DNA of 64,000 nt from Pseudomonas nitroreducens (lineage in GTDB: Bacteria > Pseudomonadota > Gammaproteobacteria > Pseudomonadales > Pseudomonadaceae): the NCBI RefSeq assembly GCF_024170165.1, contig NZ_JALJXP010000005.1, positions 1 through 64,000 on the forward strand. The letters run 5' to 3'. The notes beneath the pieces were generated by a model. It was given only the letters and a program-made list of their open reading frames with translations. It was not told the origin of the DNA and made no database searches. Both the position numbers and the translations under genes were made by a program. Shown here piece after piece: positions 29,707 through 39,476 of this stretch (within the stretch, counting starts at the first letter, position 1; every line of letters starts with the position of its first letter).

Positions 29707-31434
29707 ATGACCGAAGCCCCGTCGCGATCCCGTTCCGGCTTCGACTGGCAGCGCTGGCTGCCCGGCCTCGCCACCCTGCGCCACTACCAGGCGGGCTGGC
29801 TGCCCAGGGACCTGGCCGCCGGCCTGGTGCTGACCACCATGCTGGTACCGGTGGGGATTGCCTATGCCGAGGCTTCCGGCGTGCCGGGCATCTACGGGCT
29901 GTACGCGACCATCATTCCGCTGCTGGCTTACGCGCTGTTCGGGCCGAGCCGGATTCTGGTGCTCGGCCCGGATTCGGCGCTGGCCGCGCCGATCCTCGCG
30001 GTGGTGGTGCAGTACGCGGCGAGCGACCCGCAGCGGGCCATTGCCATCGCCAGCCTGATGGCGCTGGTGTCGGGCGTGGTGTGCATGGTTGCCGGCCTGC
30101 TGCGCCTGGGCTTCATCACCGAACTGCTGTCCAAGCCGATCCGCTATGGCTACATGAACGGCATCGCGCTGACGGTGCTGATCAGCCAACTGCCCAAACT
30201 GTTCGGCATCAAGGTCGACAGCGAAGGGCCGCTGCGGGACATCTGGCATCTGGGCCAGGCTCTGATGGAGGGGCGCGCCAACTGGACCAGTTTCGCCGTG
30301 GGCGCCGGCAGTCTGGTACTGATCCTGCTGCTCAAGCCCTACAAGCGCATTCCCGGCATCCTCATCGCGGTAATCCTGGCAACGCTGGCGGTCAGCCTGT
30401 TCGACCTCGGCAGCCATGGCGTCAAGGTGCTGGGCCAGTTGCCACAAGGCTTGCCGTCGTTCGCCTTGCCATGGGTCTCCGATATCGACCTGGTGGAAGT
30501 GGTGCTGGGCGGCGTCGCCGTGGCGCTGGTTTCCTTTGCGGACACCAGCGTGCTGTCGCGAACCTACGCGGCGCGATTGAAAAGCCCGGTGAACCCCAAC
30601 CAGGAAATGTTCGGCCTCGGCGTGGCGAATGTCGCTTCCGGGCTGTTCCAGGGCATTCCCATCAGCAGCAGTTCCTCGCGTACGCCGGTGGCCGAGGCCG
30701 CGGGGTCGAAAACCCAGCTCACCGGCATCGTCGGTGCGCTGGCGGTGACCCTGTTGCTGCTGGTGGCGCCGAACCTGATGGAACACCTGCCCAACAGCGC
30801 CCTGGCTGCGGTGGTGATCGCCGCCGCGCTGGGCCTGTTCGAGTTCGCCGACCTGAAGCGTATCTACCGCATGCAGCCCTGGGAGTTCTGGCTGTCCATC
30901 AGCTGCTTCGCCGGCGTGGCGGTGTTCGGCGCCATTCCGGGCATCTGCATCGCGGTGGTGATCTCGGTGATCGAGTTCCTCTGGGACGGCTGGCGACCGC
31001 ACCACGCGGTGCTCGGGCGGGTTGACGGGGTGCGCGGCTATCATGACATAACGCGTTACCCGAATGCCCGGCGCATCCCCGGCCTGGTGCTGCTGCGCTG
31101 GGATGCGCCGCTGTTCTTCGCCAACGCCGAGCAGTTCCAGAACCAGGTGCTGGCGGCGCTGGATGAGTCGCCGACGCCGGTACAGCGGCTGGTCATCGCC
31201 GCGAGCCCGGTGACCAGTATCGATGTGACGTCCGCGGACATGCTCGCCGAGCTGGACAAGGTGCTGGAGCAGCGCGGCGTCGAGTTGCAGTTCGCCGAGA
31301 TGAAGGACCCGGTGAAGGACAAGATGAAGCAGTTCGAGTTGTTCGAGGGCCTGGGCGAATCGGCGTTCCACCCGACGCTGGGTGCCGCCGTGGATGCCTA
31401 CCTGGCCGACTCCGGGGTGGACTGGAAGCCCTAA
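29707..31434 (+). CDS. SulP family anion transporter with STAS domain
   Basis: A 575-residue SulP/SLC26-type permease. LAAGLVLTTMLVPVGIAYAEASGVPGIYGLYATIIPLLAYALFGPSR is the sulfate transporter signature at residues 40-85, followed by about 10-12 membrane segments. A cytoplasmic C-terminal STAS domain (LVLLRWDAPLFFANAEQF to the end, roughly residues 450-560) contains the VTSIDVTSADML segment. SulP proteins import sulfate, bicarbonate or dicarboxylates; the substrate cannot be told. The stop codon overlaps by four bases the end of the convergent efflux gene. Confidence 0.93.
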   Translation: MTEAPSRSRSGFDWQRWLPGLATLRHYQAGWLPRDLAAGLVLTTMLVPVGIAYAEASGVPGIYGLYATIIPLLAYALFGPSRILVLGPDSALAAPILAVVVQYAASDPQRAIAIASLMALVSGVVCMVAGLLRLGFITELLSKPIRYGYMNGIALTVLISQLPKLFGIKVDSEGPLRDIWHLGQALMEGRANWTSFAVGAGSLVLILLLKPYKRIPGILIAVILATLAVSLFDLGSHGVKVLGQLPQGLPSFALPWVSDIDLVEVVLGGVAVALVSFADTSVLSRTYAARLKSPVNPNQEMFGLGVANVASGLFQGIPISSSSSRTPVAEAAGSKTQLTGIVGALAVTLLLLVAPNLMEHLPNSALAAVVIAAALGLFEFADLKRIYRMQPWEFWLSISCFAGVAVFGAIPGICIAVVISVIEFLWDGWRPHHAVLGRVDGVRGYHDITRYPNARRIPGLVLLRWDAPLFFANAEQFQNQVLAALDESPTPVQRLVIAASPVTSIDVTSADMLAELDKVLEQRGVELQFAEMKDPVKDKMKQFELFEGLGESAFHPTLGAAVDAYLADSGVDWKP

Positions 31435-32447
31435 GCCGCTCGGGCTTTCGCGCGGCGGCCGTCGATCCAGATGAGCATGCCGCTGGCGTAGAGCGACACC
31501 GCCAGGAACAGCGCCATGCGGATGGCGAAGGCGCGGTAGACGTCCTGACCCCCGGCACTGTCCTGCACCGACTGGCCCAGCAGGATCAGCATGGTGGTCA
31601 GGCAGCTGACCCAGTACGCCGGGCTCTTGCGCGTGGCCACCGCGGCATACAGGCGACGCCCCTGCCAGAGGGTGAACAGCAGCACCCAGAGAAAGAACAT
31701 CCACAGGTGCACGAACAGGCTCAGGGCGCTCCAGACCAGGATCGCCAGCACGCCGGCCAGCAGGGTGGAACCTATCAGCTCGCGGCTGGCGTGGCGCGCG
31801 CGGGTTTCCCCGGCCTGCTGGCCGAGGCTCACGGACTTCATGATCAGCGGCATGAAACGGTCCGGCGCGATGATCGCCAGCAGGAACGCCGGCATCACGA
31901 TCAGCACGGCGCGCAGGGCGATCCAGGCGGCATCTTCCTCACTGGGCAGCGGCGGGGCGGGAGGCGAGGGTGCATTGGCCGGCTCCGGGAACAGGGCATG
32001 GGCCACGGCGGTGCTCAGCACGGCCAGCAGCATGCCCTTGGCCAGCGCTTCGACCACCGACAACGCCAGGGTGAAATCGCTGGTGCCGGCAGCCGCGATC
32101 AGGGTCAGGCCGATCACCAGCAGGTTCGCCAGCAGGCCGTTGCCGCCGCGCAGTGCGTAGCGGAACACGCAGTAGAGGCCGACGCCCACCAGCAGCACGC
32201 CGCTGAGGGGCGCGTGGCGCAGCAGCGGGATCAGCAGCAGGCCGATACCGCAACTGAGCATCACCAGCACAGCCAGCGCCGGAGCCGCCTTGAGCGGCAG
32301 GGCCTGGGCGCGCATCGCCAGCAGGAGCACGGCAAGCACGGGGGCGAGGAACGGAATCGGCATGCCGATTCCGTAGCTGGCCGCCAGGCACAGTGCCGTG
32401 CCCCAGGCCAGTCGGAGAGCCCGGCGCCGCCGCAGCTCAATAGGCAT
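31431..32447 (-). CDS. DUF2955 / FUSC-like inner membrane transporter
   Basis: A 338-residue membrane protein with two blocks of about four to five hydrophobic helices separated by a Pro-rich linker (PANAPSPPAPPLPSEED, about residues 155-170). This layout is of the FUSC/AaeB-like DUF2955 family. It is translated from inside the end of the HlyD gene (11-bp overlap) and likely forms the inner membrane pump of a tripartite system with the upstream HlyD-like and NodT-like proteins. In the AaeAB and EmrAB relatives such systems export aromatic acids or hydrophobic drugs; the substrate here is unknown. Confidence 0.85.
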   Translation of the reverse strand: MPIELRRRRALRLAWGTALCLAASYGIGMPIPFLAPVLAVLLLAMRAQALPLKAAPALAVLVMLSCGIGLLLIPLLRHAPLSGVLLVGVGLYCVFRYALRGGNGLLANLLVIGLTLIAAAGTSDFTLALSVVEALAKGMLLAVLSTAVAHALFPEPANAPSPPAPPLPSEEDAAWIALRAVLIVMPAFLLAIIAPDRFMPLIMKSVSLGQQAGETRARHASRELIGSTLLAGVLAILVWSALSLFVHLWMFFLWVLLFTLWQGRRLYAAVATRKSPAYWVSCLTTMLILLGQSVQDSAGGQDVYRAFAIRMALFLAVSLYASGMLIWIDGRRAKARAA

Positions 32448-33561
32448 ACGACAGCCAGCTCATCAGCCACATGAAGCCGCGGCCGAGCAGGTTCAGCGGA
32501 TTGCCTTCGCTGGGCAGCGCCATGACTTCGGCCTGGCCACCCACGCGCAGGCCGGCAGGGCTTTCCAGCTGGTCGCGGTCCAGCTCGACAATCACCGGGA
32601 AGCGTTGCGCCGAGCGCAGCCATTCGCGGCTGTTCTGCACTGTCGGCAGCGAACCCGGCGGCGTGCTCTGGCCGACGCTGACGCCATAGCCGATGCTGCG
32701 GATGTGCCCCTTGAGCAGCTCGCCGGGCAGCGAATCAAGTACCACCAGCACCGGCGTGCCGTTGCGCAGGTGGCCGAGGTTGTTCTCGGTCATGTCGGCG
32801 CTGATCCACAGGTCGTGGATGGCGATCAGCGTCATCACCGGGTTGCCGGGGCCGACGTAGTGGCCGACGTCGGTGCGCAGGTCGGTGATCAGCCCGTTGG
32901 AGTCGGCGCGCACCGTGGTGCGGGCCAGGTCCAGCCGGGCCTTGGCGACGTTCGCCGTGGCGCTGCGCAGCTGGGCGTTGTCTTCGTCGTGGCCGCCTTG
33001 CTGCTCGCGGGCGCGCTCGACTTCGGCACGGGCTGCCGCGACCTGGCTGGCGGCCTGTTCGCGGGTCGCCTGCGCGCTTTCCAGACGGCGCACGGAAACC
33101 GTGCCGGGGTCTTCCTGGTAGAGCCGCTGCAGGCGCTCGGCGTCCTGGCGGGCCTTGCGTTCGTTGGCCTGCGCCGCGGCCAGCGAAGCCTGGGCAGAGT
33201 CGATGCCGGCGGTGCTCGCGCCGATCTGCCGGCGCACGGTGTCCAGGTCGGCCTCGGCGCGCTGCAGGGCAATGCGGTACTGCTCCTGGTCCAGCTCGAA
33301 GAGCACGTCGCCCTTGTGTACCTCCTGGTTGTTGCCCACCACCACGCGCTTCACCGGGCCGGCCACCTCGGCGCTCACCGGCACCACATAGGCCTGCAGG
33401 CGCGCCTGCTGGGTATAGGGCGTGAAACGGTCGGCGAGCAGGTACCAGACCAGGCTGACGACGATCAGCAGCAACACCAGGCGCATGCCACGATCCGGCG
33501 CGGACTTGCCGGGGGCGGGAGGCGCGGACGGTGCCGGCGACGTAGCGGGTGTATCGCTCAT
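32437..33561 (-). CDS. HlyD family membrane fusion protein
   Basis: A 374-residue periplasmic adaptor: cytoplasmic Pro/Ala-rich tail, a membrane anchor at residues 27-45 (LVLLLIVVSLVWYLLA), a barrel-sandwich (VPVSAEVAGPVKRVVVGNNQEVHKGDVLFELD), a long alpha-helical hairpin with heptads (about 85-215), and the returning lipoyl half (RTTVRADSNGLITDL). It resembles EmrA/AaeA. It bridges the DUF2955 inner membrane protein and the NodT outer membrane factor. The start overlaps the upstream stop (ATGA). Confidence 0.92.
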   Translation of the reverse strand: MSDTPATSPAPSAPPAPGKSAPDRGMRLVLLLIVVSLVWYLLADRFTPYTQQARLQAYVVPVSAEVAGPVKRVVVGNNQEVHKGDVLFELDQEQYRIALQRAEADLDTVRRQIGASTAGIDSAQASLAAAQANERKARQDAERLQRLYQEDPGTVSVRRLESAQATREQAASQVAAARAEVERAREQQGGHDEDNAQLRSATANVAKARLDLARTTVRADSNGLITDLRTDVGHYVGPGNPVMTLIAIHDLWISADMTENNLGHLRNGTPVLVVLDSLPGELLKGHIRSIGYGVSVGQSTPPGSLPTVQNSREWLRSAQRFPVIVELDRDQLESPAGLRVGGQAEVMALPSEGNPLNLLGRGFMWLMSWLSYAY

Positions 33562-35078
33562 TTCGGGCTTCCTTGATCCTGGGCGGCCGGGGTGGGCTCA
33601 TCGAGCAGGTCGCCCCAGTCAGTACGCTGTTGCATCTGTTGCCGGGTGGCGGAATCGATGGGTGCGCGACGGCTGTCCCAGCCGCCGCCGAGCGCCTTGT
33701 ACAGCGCCACCAGGCTGCTGACCGCGTTGCCGCGGCTGACCAGGTAGCCGTCCTGCTGTTGCAGCAGCAGTTGCTGGGCGTCGAGCACGCGCTGGAAGTC
33801 GGCGAAACCTTCGCGGTACTGCGAGCTGGCGAGGCTCAGTGAACGCTGCGCCGCCTGCGAGGCCTGTTCGCGGATGCCGGCGCTCTGCAGCGAGCGCACC
33901 AGGCCGCTGGCGGCGTCGTCGGCCTCGCGCGCGGCGTTGCGCACGTCCTGCTGATACAGCTCGATCAGTTGCTGCAGGCGCGCATCTTCCACGCGCACCG
34001 CGTTCTTGCGCCGGCCGTAGTCGAAGGGGTTCCAGATCAGGCTCGGGCCGGCGGCGAGGTTGAAACTGTCGGGCAGGTTGCTGGCCGAGACGAAACTCCA
34101 GCCGAGGCTGCCGATCAGGCTCAGCGACGGATACAGGTCGGCTTCGGCGACACCCACCAGTGCCGACTGCGCAGCCACCGCCTGCTCGGCGGCGCGGATG
34201 TCCGGGCGGCGCTGCAGCAGGCTCGCCGGTACGTCCTGGAGGATCGCGCCGTTGGGCATCGGCAACTGGCCGTGGCGGGCGAGCAGCTCCGGCATCTCGC
34301 CCGGCGGACGGCCGAGCAGGGCGCAGAGGATGTTGCGCAGGGCGTTCACCTGATTCTCGAACTCGGGGATGGTCGCCTGGGTCGCCAGGTACTGGGTGCG
34401 TGCCTGCTGCCAGTCCAGCTCATCGTTCTCGCCGTGGCGGAACAGCCGCTCGGTGATTTCCAGGCTGCGCTCCTGGCGTCTGGCGTTCTCGCGGGCGATA
34501 TCCAGGCGCGCCTCGGCGGTGCGCAGGCCGAAGTAGGTGTCGGCGACCTGGGCGCGCAGCAGCACCATGGCGTCCGCGTAATTGGCCTGGGAGGCGAAAT
34601 ACACCGCGTCGGCCGACTCGATGGCGCGGCTGAAGCGGCCCCAGAAGTCGATTTCCCAGCCGATGTCGAAGCCCACGCTGGATTGCCAGAACACCGAGTC
34701 CCGCGCGCTGGGAGCGCCGTGCTGATTCTGCTTGAGGTAGAGGCTGTCGGCGCTGATCTGCTGCAGCTGCGGATAACGCCCGGTCTCGGCGATGGCCCGT
34801 TGTGCGCGTGCCTCGGCGATGCGCAGGCCGGCCACGCGCAGGCTGGTGTTGTGAGCATCGGCTTCGGCGATCAGTGCATCCAGGGTCGGGTCGGCGAACA
34901 CCGCCCACCAGCGGCTGAAGTCCGGTGCAGCCGCACGGTGGCCGGCCTGATCCAGCAACGGCGTGCTCCAGCCGTCCAGCCACGGCTGCTCCGGCTTCCG
35001 GTAGTCCGGGCCGACCTGGGTGCAGCCGCCCAGCAGGGCGGCGAGGATCAGGGTGCAGCGTCTGACGCGCTCTGGCAT
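33558..35078 (-). CDS. NodT-type outer membrane efflux lipoprotein
   Basis: A 506-residue outer membrane factor of the RND/MFP type. The signal peptide ends with the lipobox LLGGC at residues 15-19, followed by TQVGPDYRKPEQPW, the classical NodT/OprM start. Two TolC-like repeats are visible, including RRPDIRAAEQAVAAQSALVGVAEADLYPSLSL near residue 290. It forms the channel for export by the downstream HlyD and DUF2955 proteins. The gap to the AI-2E-type gene upstream is only 13 bp. Confidence 0.94.
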   Translation of the reverse strand: MPERVRRCTLILAALLGGCTQVGPDYRKPEQPWLDGWSTPLLDQAGHRAAAPDFSRWWAVFADPTLDALIAEADAHNTSLRVAGLRIAEARAQRAIAETGRYPQLQQISADSLYLKQNQHGAPSARDSVFWQSSVGFDIGWEIDFWGRFSRAIESADAVYFASQANYADAMVLLRAQVADTYFGLRTAEARLDIARENARRQERSLEITERLFRHGENDELDWQQARTQYLATQATIPEFENQVNALRNILCALLGRPPGEMPELLARHGQLPMPNGAILQDVPASLLQRRPDIRAAEQAVAAQSALVGVAEADLYPSLSLIGSLGWSFVSASNLPDSFNLAAGPSLIWNPFDYGRRKNAVRVEDARLQQLIELYQQDVRNAAREADDAASGLVRSLQSAGIREQASQAAQRSLSLASSQYREGFADFQRVLDAQQLLLQQQDGYLVSRGNAVSSLVALYKALGGGWDSRRAPIDSATRQQMQQRTDWGDLLDEPTPAAQDQGSPK

Positions 35079-35091
35079 GGCGATCCCTGGG

Positions 35092-36195
35092 TCATTCGGA
35101 CGGAGTGGCGGGCTTGTCCATCTTCGGTACCTGCTGGTCCACCCATTGCCAGAACAGTTTGTAGGTCACGGCAAGGATTACCGGGCCGAGGAACAGGCCG
35201 ATGATGCCCTTGACCACCATGCCGCCGAGGGCGCCGATCAGCACCACCGGCATCGGCACGTCGACGCCGCGCCCGAGCAGCAGTGGCTTGAGCACGTTGT
35301 CGGCGAGGCCGGCGACGAAGATATAGACGGCGAACACGATGGTCGTGCCGGTGAAACCTTCGGTACTCAGCACATAGATGATGACCGGCAGGGTGACCAG
35401 GCTCGCCGGTGCCTGGGCGATGCCCAGCACCAGTACGATCAGCGCCAGGATGCCCGCACCCGGGATGCCCTTGATGACGAAACCGATGCCGATCAGCAGC
35501 ATCTGGATGAAGGCGATGCCGATCACCCCCAGGGCCACTGCGCGGATAGTGGCGGTACACAGCGCGGCGATGTGCAGGCCACGCTCCGCACCGGAAATCC
35601 GCTGGGCGATTCGCTGTGCGGCGATGGTGCCCATCTCGCCGAAGGCCATGATGATGCCGGAGATGATCACCGCGCCGATGAACAGCAGGAAGGCCCCGCC
35701 GGCACTGGCGGCAGCGCCCAGCAGGACGCGCCCGGCGTCCTTGATGTTCGGCATCAGGCTGCGCAGCACGTCGCTCAGGCTGGTGGAGGCGGACAGCCAG
35801 AAGTCATAGACGCGCGGCCCGATCAGCGGCCACTCGGCGACCGAAGGTGAGGGCGCCGGCACGCTCAGGGTGCCGCTCTTGAGCAGTGCCGCGAGGCCTT
35901 CCACCGACCCGGCGATGGACGTCGCCATCAGGTACACCGGGGCGATCAGCACCAGCAGCACGAACAGCACGATCAGGGTTGCGGCGTGGCCGTCCTTCAG
36001 CCCGGTGCGCGCCTTGACCCGACGCAGCACGGGATAGAGGGTGACCGCGAGGATCACCGACCACAGCATCAGTTCGAGGAACGGCTGGAACACCTCGAAG
36101 GAGAAGATCACCAGGGCGGCGACGAGCCCCGCCTTGATGAGAATGTCGAGCATGCTCTGGGACAGGGCGCTGTCGAGCTTGAAGCCTGGTTGCAT
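35092..36195 (-). CDS. AI-2E family transporter-like membrane protein
   Basis: A 367-residue protein of the AI-2E transporter (PerM/TqsA, DUF20) family with about seven to eight membrane segments. It has the FIGAVIISGIIMAFGEMG and IGIGFVIKGIPGAGILALIVLVLGIAQAPA segments, then the C-terminal NVLKPLLLGRGVDVPMPVVLIGALGGMVVKGIIGLFLGPVIL signature. Family members export autoinducer-2 or act as Na+/H+ antiporters; the substrate is open. ATG 36195 has GAGGAGG five bases upstream, so the longer open frame to 36342 is not used. It sits 10 bp after the Kef-type gene. Confidence 0.9.
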   Translation of the reverse strand: MQPGFKLDSALSQSMLDILIKAGLVAALVIFSFEVFQPFLELMLWSVILAVTLYPVLRRVKARTGLKDGHAATLIVLFVLLVLIAPVYLMATSIAGSVEGLAALLKSGTLSVPAPSPSVAEWPLIGPRVYDFWLSASTSLSDVLRSLMPNIKDAGRVLLGAAASAGGAFLLFIGAVIISGIIMAFGEMGTIAAQRIAQRISGAERGLHIAALCTATIRAVALGVIGIAFIQMLLIGIGFVIKGIPGAGILALIVLVLGIAQAPASLVTLPVIIYVLSTEGFTGTTIVFAVYIFVAGLADNVLKPLLLGRGVDVPMPVVLIGALGGMVVKGIIGLFLGPVILAVTYKLFWQWVDQQVPKMDKPATPSE

Positions 36196-36205
36196 GGTGT
36201 CCTCC

Positions 36206-38041
36206 TCAGGCCGGGCGGTCTTGGCGCGGTTCGGCGCCTTGCGAGGGTGATTCGGGGGATTGCTCCGGGGCGGCGGGCGTGACGCCGGCAAGGCTCTGAA
36301 GGCTGCCGTCGTCGTCGAAACGCCCTCCGGGTTCGTCGTCACGGCCCTGGCGGTGCAGCTCCAGCAGCGACTGCACTTCCTGCTGCTGATAGCGCTGCAC
36401 CCAGGCCGTGGCCTGTTCCTCGCTCACGCCCAGTTCGATGAAGGCGCGGCGTCCCATTTCCAGGCTGGAATGGAAGGTTTCACGCACCGGGTTGGCCCCC
36501 CGGTCGAGCAACTGCAGGACCTGTTGCCGGTTGAGCGCGCGGGCGATCACCCGGGTCTTCGGGTAGAGGCGGGAGAGGGCATCCACGGTGTTCAGGTTGA
36601 TCTGCGGATCGTCGGTGGCGACTATCACCAGGTCCGCTTCGCCGACCTTGGCGGCGTGGAGGATTTCCGGGCGCGTCGGGTCGCCGTAGTAGACCGGTAT
36701 CCGGCCTTCCTTGCGCTGGCGGACCAGGGCATCCATCGAGGTGTCCAGCGCCACCACGGGTACGCCCTGAGCCTGCAGCAGGTTGGCCACCACCCGGCCC
36801 ATGCGGCCCAGCCCGGCGATCACCACGCGGGGCTCGTCATTCACCTGCGGCGGGCCGTCCGGCACTTCCTTCGCCGGCGCGGCATTGCGCAGCTGGCGGG
36901 CGAGGGCAATCATCACCAGCGGTACCACGGCCATCGACAGCGTAATGACCAGCACCAGCACGTCGTGGACGTTCTGCCCCAGCAGGCGGTGATCCAGGCC
37001 CAGCTTGAACACGACGAAGGCGAACTCGCCGCCGGAGGCCAGCACCACGGCCAGGCAGAGGGCCTCGGAGCGTTGCAGCCCACCGGTAAAGCGCCCCAGG
37101 CCGAACAGCAATGGCAGCTTGATTGCCACCAGCAGCACCGTCAGGCCCAGCACCAGCAGCGGCGCGCTGACCAGCAGGCTGAGGTCGGCCGTCATGCCCA
37201 CGCCGACGAAGAACAGGCCGAGCAGCAGGCCCTTGAGCGGCTCGATCTGGGATTCCAGTTCATGCCGGAACTGCGACTCGGCCATCAGCATGCCGGCGAG
37301 GAAGGCGCCCAGCGCCATCGATACACCGACGTGCTCCATGATCCAGGCGGTGCCCAGCACCACCAGCAGCGCGGTGGCGGTGGACAGCTCGCGCAGCCCC
37401 GAGCCCACGGCCCAGGTGAAGACCGGGCGCAGCAGGTAACGACCGCCGATGATCACCACGCCGATGCCAACCGCCACCGTCAACAGCGGGCGCACGCCCT
37501 CGTTGGAAGGGTCACCGCTGCCGGCCAGCAACGGCACCACGGCGATCAGGGGAATGGCGGCGATGTCCTGGAACAGAAGGATGCCCACGGCCAGCCGGCC
37601 CTGGGGCTTGCCCAGTTCCTTGCGCTCGGCGAGCACCTGCAGGCCGAAGGCCGTGGAGGAGAGCGCCAGACCCACGCCAAGCACCACGGCAGCGGCCGGC
37701 GACTGGCCGAAGAGCGCAAAGGCGATCAGGCCCAGCACCAGTGCGGTCAGTCCCACCTGCAACGAGCCCACGCCGAACAGCGAACCGCGCATCATCCACA
37801 GGCGCCGCGGGGAAAGCTCCAGGCCGATGATGAACAGCAGCATCACCACGCCCATTTCCGAGAGGCGGCTGACGTTCTCCGGATGGCTGACCAGGCCGAG
37901 CACGGACGGGCCGATCAGGATCCCGGCCAGCAGATAGCCCGGCACGGCGCCGAGCCTCACGCGCTGCGCCAGGGGAACGAGTATGACGACCGTCAGCAGG
38001 AAGATAACCGTCGCCTGCAGCAGGCTCCCGTCATTTGGCAT
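36206..38041 (-). CDS. Kef-type K+/H+ antiporter (CPA2 family) with RCK domain
   Basis: A 611-residue CPA2 antiporter. The membrane half (about residues 5-385, 12-13 segments) has LLFIIGLELSPRRLW and GILLFQDIAAIPLIAV with the QD motif. The cytoplasmic RCK/TrkA-N domain starts at RVVIAGLGRMGRVVANLL near residue 405, with the nucleotide-binding Asp in VVALDTSMDAL. The last 40 residues are acidic, Gln/Pro-rich and probably disordered. KefB/KefC relatives release K+ in exchange for H+ under electrophile stress. No KefF/KefG-like accessory is adjacent. It is first of a five-gene minus-strand run; GAGGG lies 7 nt before the ATG. Confidence 0.92.
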   Translation of the reverse strand: MPNDGSLLQATVIFLLTVVILVPLAQRVRLGAVPGYLLAGILIGPSVLGLVSHPENVSRLSEMGVVMLLFIIGLELSPRRLWMMRGSLFGVGSLQVGLTALVLGLIAFALFGQSPAAAVVLGVGLALSSTAFGLQVLAERKELGKPQGRLAVGILLFQDIAAIPLIAVVPLLAGSGDPSNEGVRPLLTVAVGIGVVIIGGRYLLRPVFTWAVGSGLRELSTATALLVVLGTAWIMEHVGVSMALGAFLAGMLMAESQFRHELESQIEPLKGLLLGLFFVGVGMTADLSLLVSAPLLVLGLTVLLVAIKLPLLFGLGRFTGGLQRSEALCLAVVLASGGEFAFVVFKLGLDHRLLGQNVHDVLVLVITLSMAVVPLVMIALARQLRNAAPAKEVPDGPPQVNDEPRVVIAGLGRMGRVVANLLQAQGVPVVALDTSMDALVRQRKEGRIPVYYGDPTRPEILHAAKVGEADLVIVATDDPQINLNTVDALSRLYPKTRVIARALNRQQVLQLLDRGANPVRETFHSSLEMGRRAFIELGVSEEQATAWVQRYQQQEVQSLLELHRQGRDDEPGGRFDDDGSLQSLAGVTPAAPEQSPESPSQGAEPRQDRPA

Positions 38042-38379
38042 TCATCAGCCCTCTTGTGGTTCCTTGCGGGCCGCATGGCCCTGTCGATTTCGCCGGGAGG
38101 TGACTCTCCCGCCGACTGCTTCCTGGCTGCCACGTCACCCACGCTCACAGGGCTTCTTCATCGGGAAAGAGAGCAGGGGGCTTGTACCGGTGTCGCACCT
38201 TTCACGCACTGCTTCGCACCGAGGAACTTCCTGCACACGGGCCTCGAAGGGGAGCGATGAGCGTGAATTGAGTATGGGTGATCCGTGGCTTTTTGCCGGG
38301 CCGGCGAGCTTAAGCGCAGACGTCCCGATGAAAAACATAACCACAGCAGATTCAAAGAGTTACGAGACTCTGTGAAAGG
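38042..38379. other. Gene-free stretch upstream of the Kef-type gene
   Basis: No frame here has a ribosome site or resembles a protein family. It should hold the promoter of the minus-strand antiporter and efflux run. I see no clear -10/-35 pair, repeat or RNA gene. Confidence 0.6.
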
Positions 38380-39108
38380 CTAGAGCTTCCAGATCGGGCC
38401 ATAGGTGCCGAAGCAGGCGTTCGACAGCGCTTGCGGGCGCACCCCGTGGGTTTCGTAGCCGCCGTATTCGTTGATCTCCAGGGTCAGCTGTGGCGTGAGT
38501 TCCCGGCCGCTTTTCAGGCGCACGCTGTCGAACACCTGGAGCTTCTTGCCGGTGTTGACCACGCTGGTTTCCATCCAGGCATCGGGCGTGCTGGCTTCAT
38601 CGAGGCGGGCCAGCAGCGCGTTGTAGAGCGGCAGATAGCGCCCGTCCGGAGCCTTGCAGTCGATATTGATCTTCTTCACCAGCGCCTCGGCCTCGGCAGA
38701 ACTGAAATACAGCCGGCTGCCGAAATCCCGTTGCAGCCTGTCGACGTAGCTGCCCTGGCCGTCGCTCTTCACGGCTGCCGCCAGCGGTTGCGGGGAAAGG
38801 TCCGCCAGGCAGGCCTGCCGGCTCTTGTAGAAGGTGTGCGAGACACGAATGCCGGTGGGCTTGTAGATCGCCGAGGTGATCAGCACATCGCCACTGGCGC
38901 TCAGGTGCTCGCCATCGGGGACGTACTCGCCGCCGTTGCCCCAGACGCCATCCGGCAGCCCCTTGGGCCAGGCAACGCAGCTGGGTTGAGAAGTATCACG
39001 GAGCAGCTCGTACACCGGGCCCTGGAGGAAGGCCCCGGAGTCCTCGGCAAGAACGAAGCAGGAAGTCAGTGAAAGACAGGAAGCGATGAGCAGTCGAATC
39101 CGATTCAA
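38380..39108 (-). CDS. Secreted hypothetical protein
   Basis: A 242-residue protein I do not recognise. The N terminus is a signal peptide (RIRLLIASCLSLTSCFVLA). LTSC could be read as a lipobox, but cleavage after FVLA is as likely. The mature part has several Cys and polar segments (CVAWPKGLPDGVWGNGGEY, YKPTGIRVSHTFYKSRQACLA), fitting a periplasmic, disulfide-bonded protein. The start is TTG 39108 with AGGAG 7 nt upstream; upstream residues in the open frame are Arg-rich and unlike a protein start. It is monocistronic. Confidence 0.75.
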   Translation of the reverse strand: MNRIRLLIASCLSLTSCFVLAEDSGAFLQGPVYELLRDTSQPSCVAWPKGLPDGVWGNGGEYVPDGEHLSASGDVLITSAIYKPTGIRVSHTFYKSRQACLADLSPQPLAAAVKSDGQGSYVDRLQRDFGSRLYFSSAEAEALVKKINIDCKAPDGRYLPLYNALLARLDEASTPDAWMETSVVNTGKKLQVFDSVRLKSGRELTPQLTLEINEYGGYETHGVRPQALSNACFGTYGPIWKL

Positions 39109-39213
39109 GTAGCGTCTCCTGATGGCCCGTCGGTGCTCCGGCAGGCGTACGCCACCAAGAATAGTCGGCCTTGCGGCAGATGATGCTCGAACCACGCCCA
39201 GGCCGCTGTTTTC

Positions 39214-39440
39214 GCAGGAGCGGGTCCTGTCCGCGAAGCCTTACCGCCTGCACGGTGCTGTTGTAGGAGCGGATTCAACCTGCGATCGCGGTCGGCGCCA
39301 CCCCCGGCCGCGGGTTCGCGAGCAGGCTCGCTCCTACAATCCAGCCGGAGCGCCCGCAATGGGCCGGATGGATTCGCGGACAAGGTCCGCTCCTGCAGTC
39401 GGTGGGCTTCCTGCAGGAGCGGGCCATGCCCGCGATATCG
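39214..39440. repeat. Cluster of five Pseudomonas REP units
   Basis: Units of the type gcaggagcgg...ccgcgaa start at about 39214, 39262, 39315, 39373 and 39411, in alternating orientation; the 39315 unit (ttcgcgagcaggctcgctcc) is nearly identical to the pair at 25447. The cluster occupies the gap between two minus-strand genes and shows no coding potential. Confidence 0.85.
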
Positions 39441-39476
39441 CCGACAGGCGATCCCGCACAGACTTCGGGACGAGCC

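Noticed and set aside
39214-39440. Possible CRISPR array because of repeated units
   Set aside because: Units are palindromic, alternate in orientation, differ in sequence and lack regular spacers; they are REP elements.
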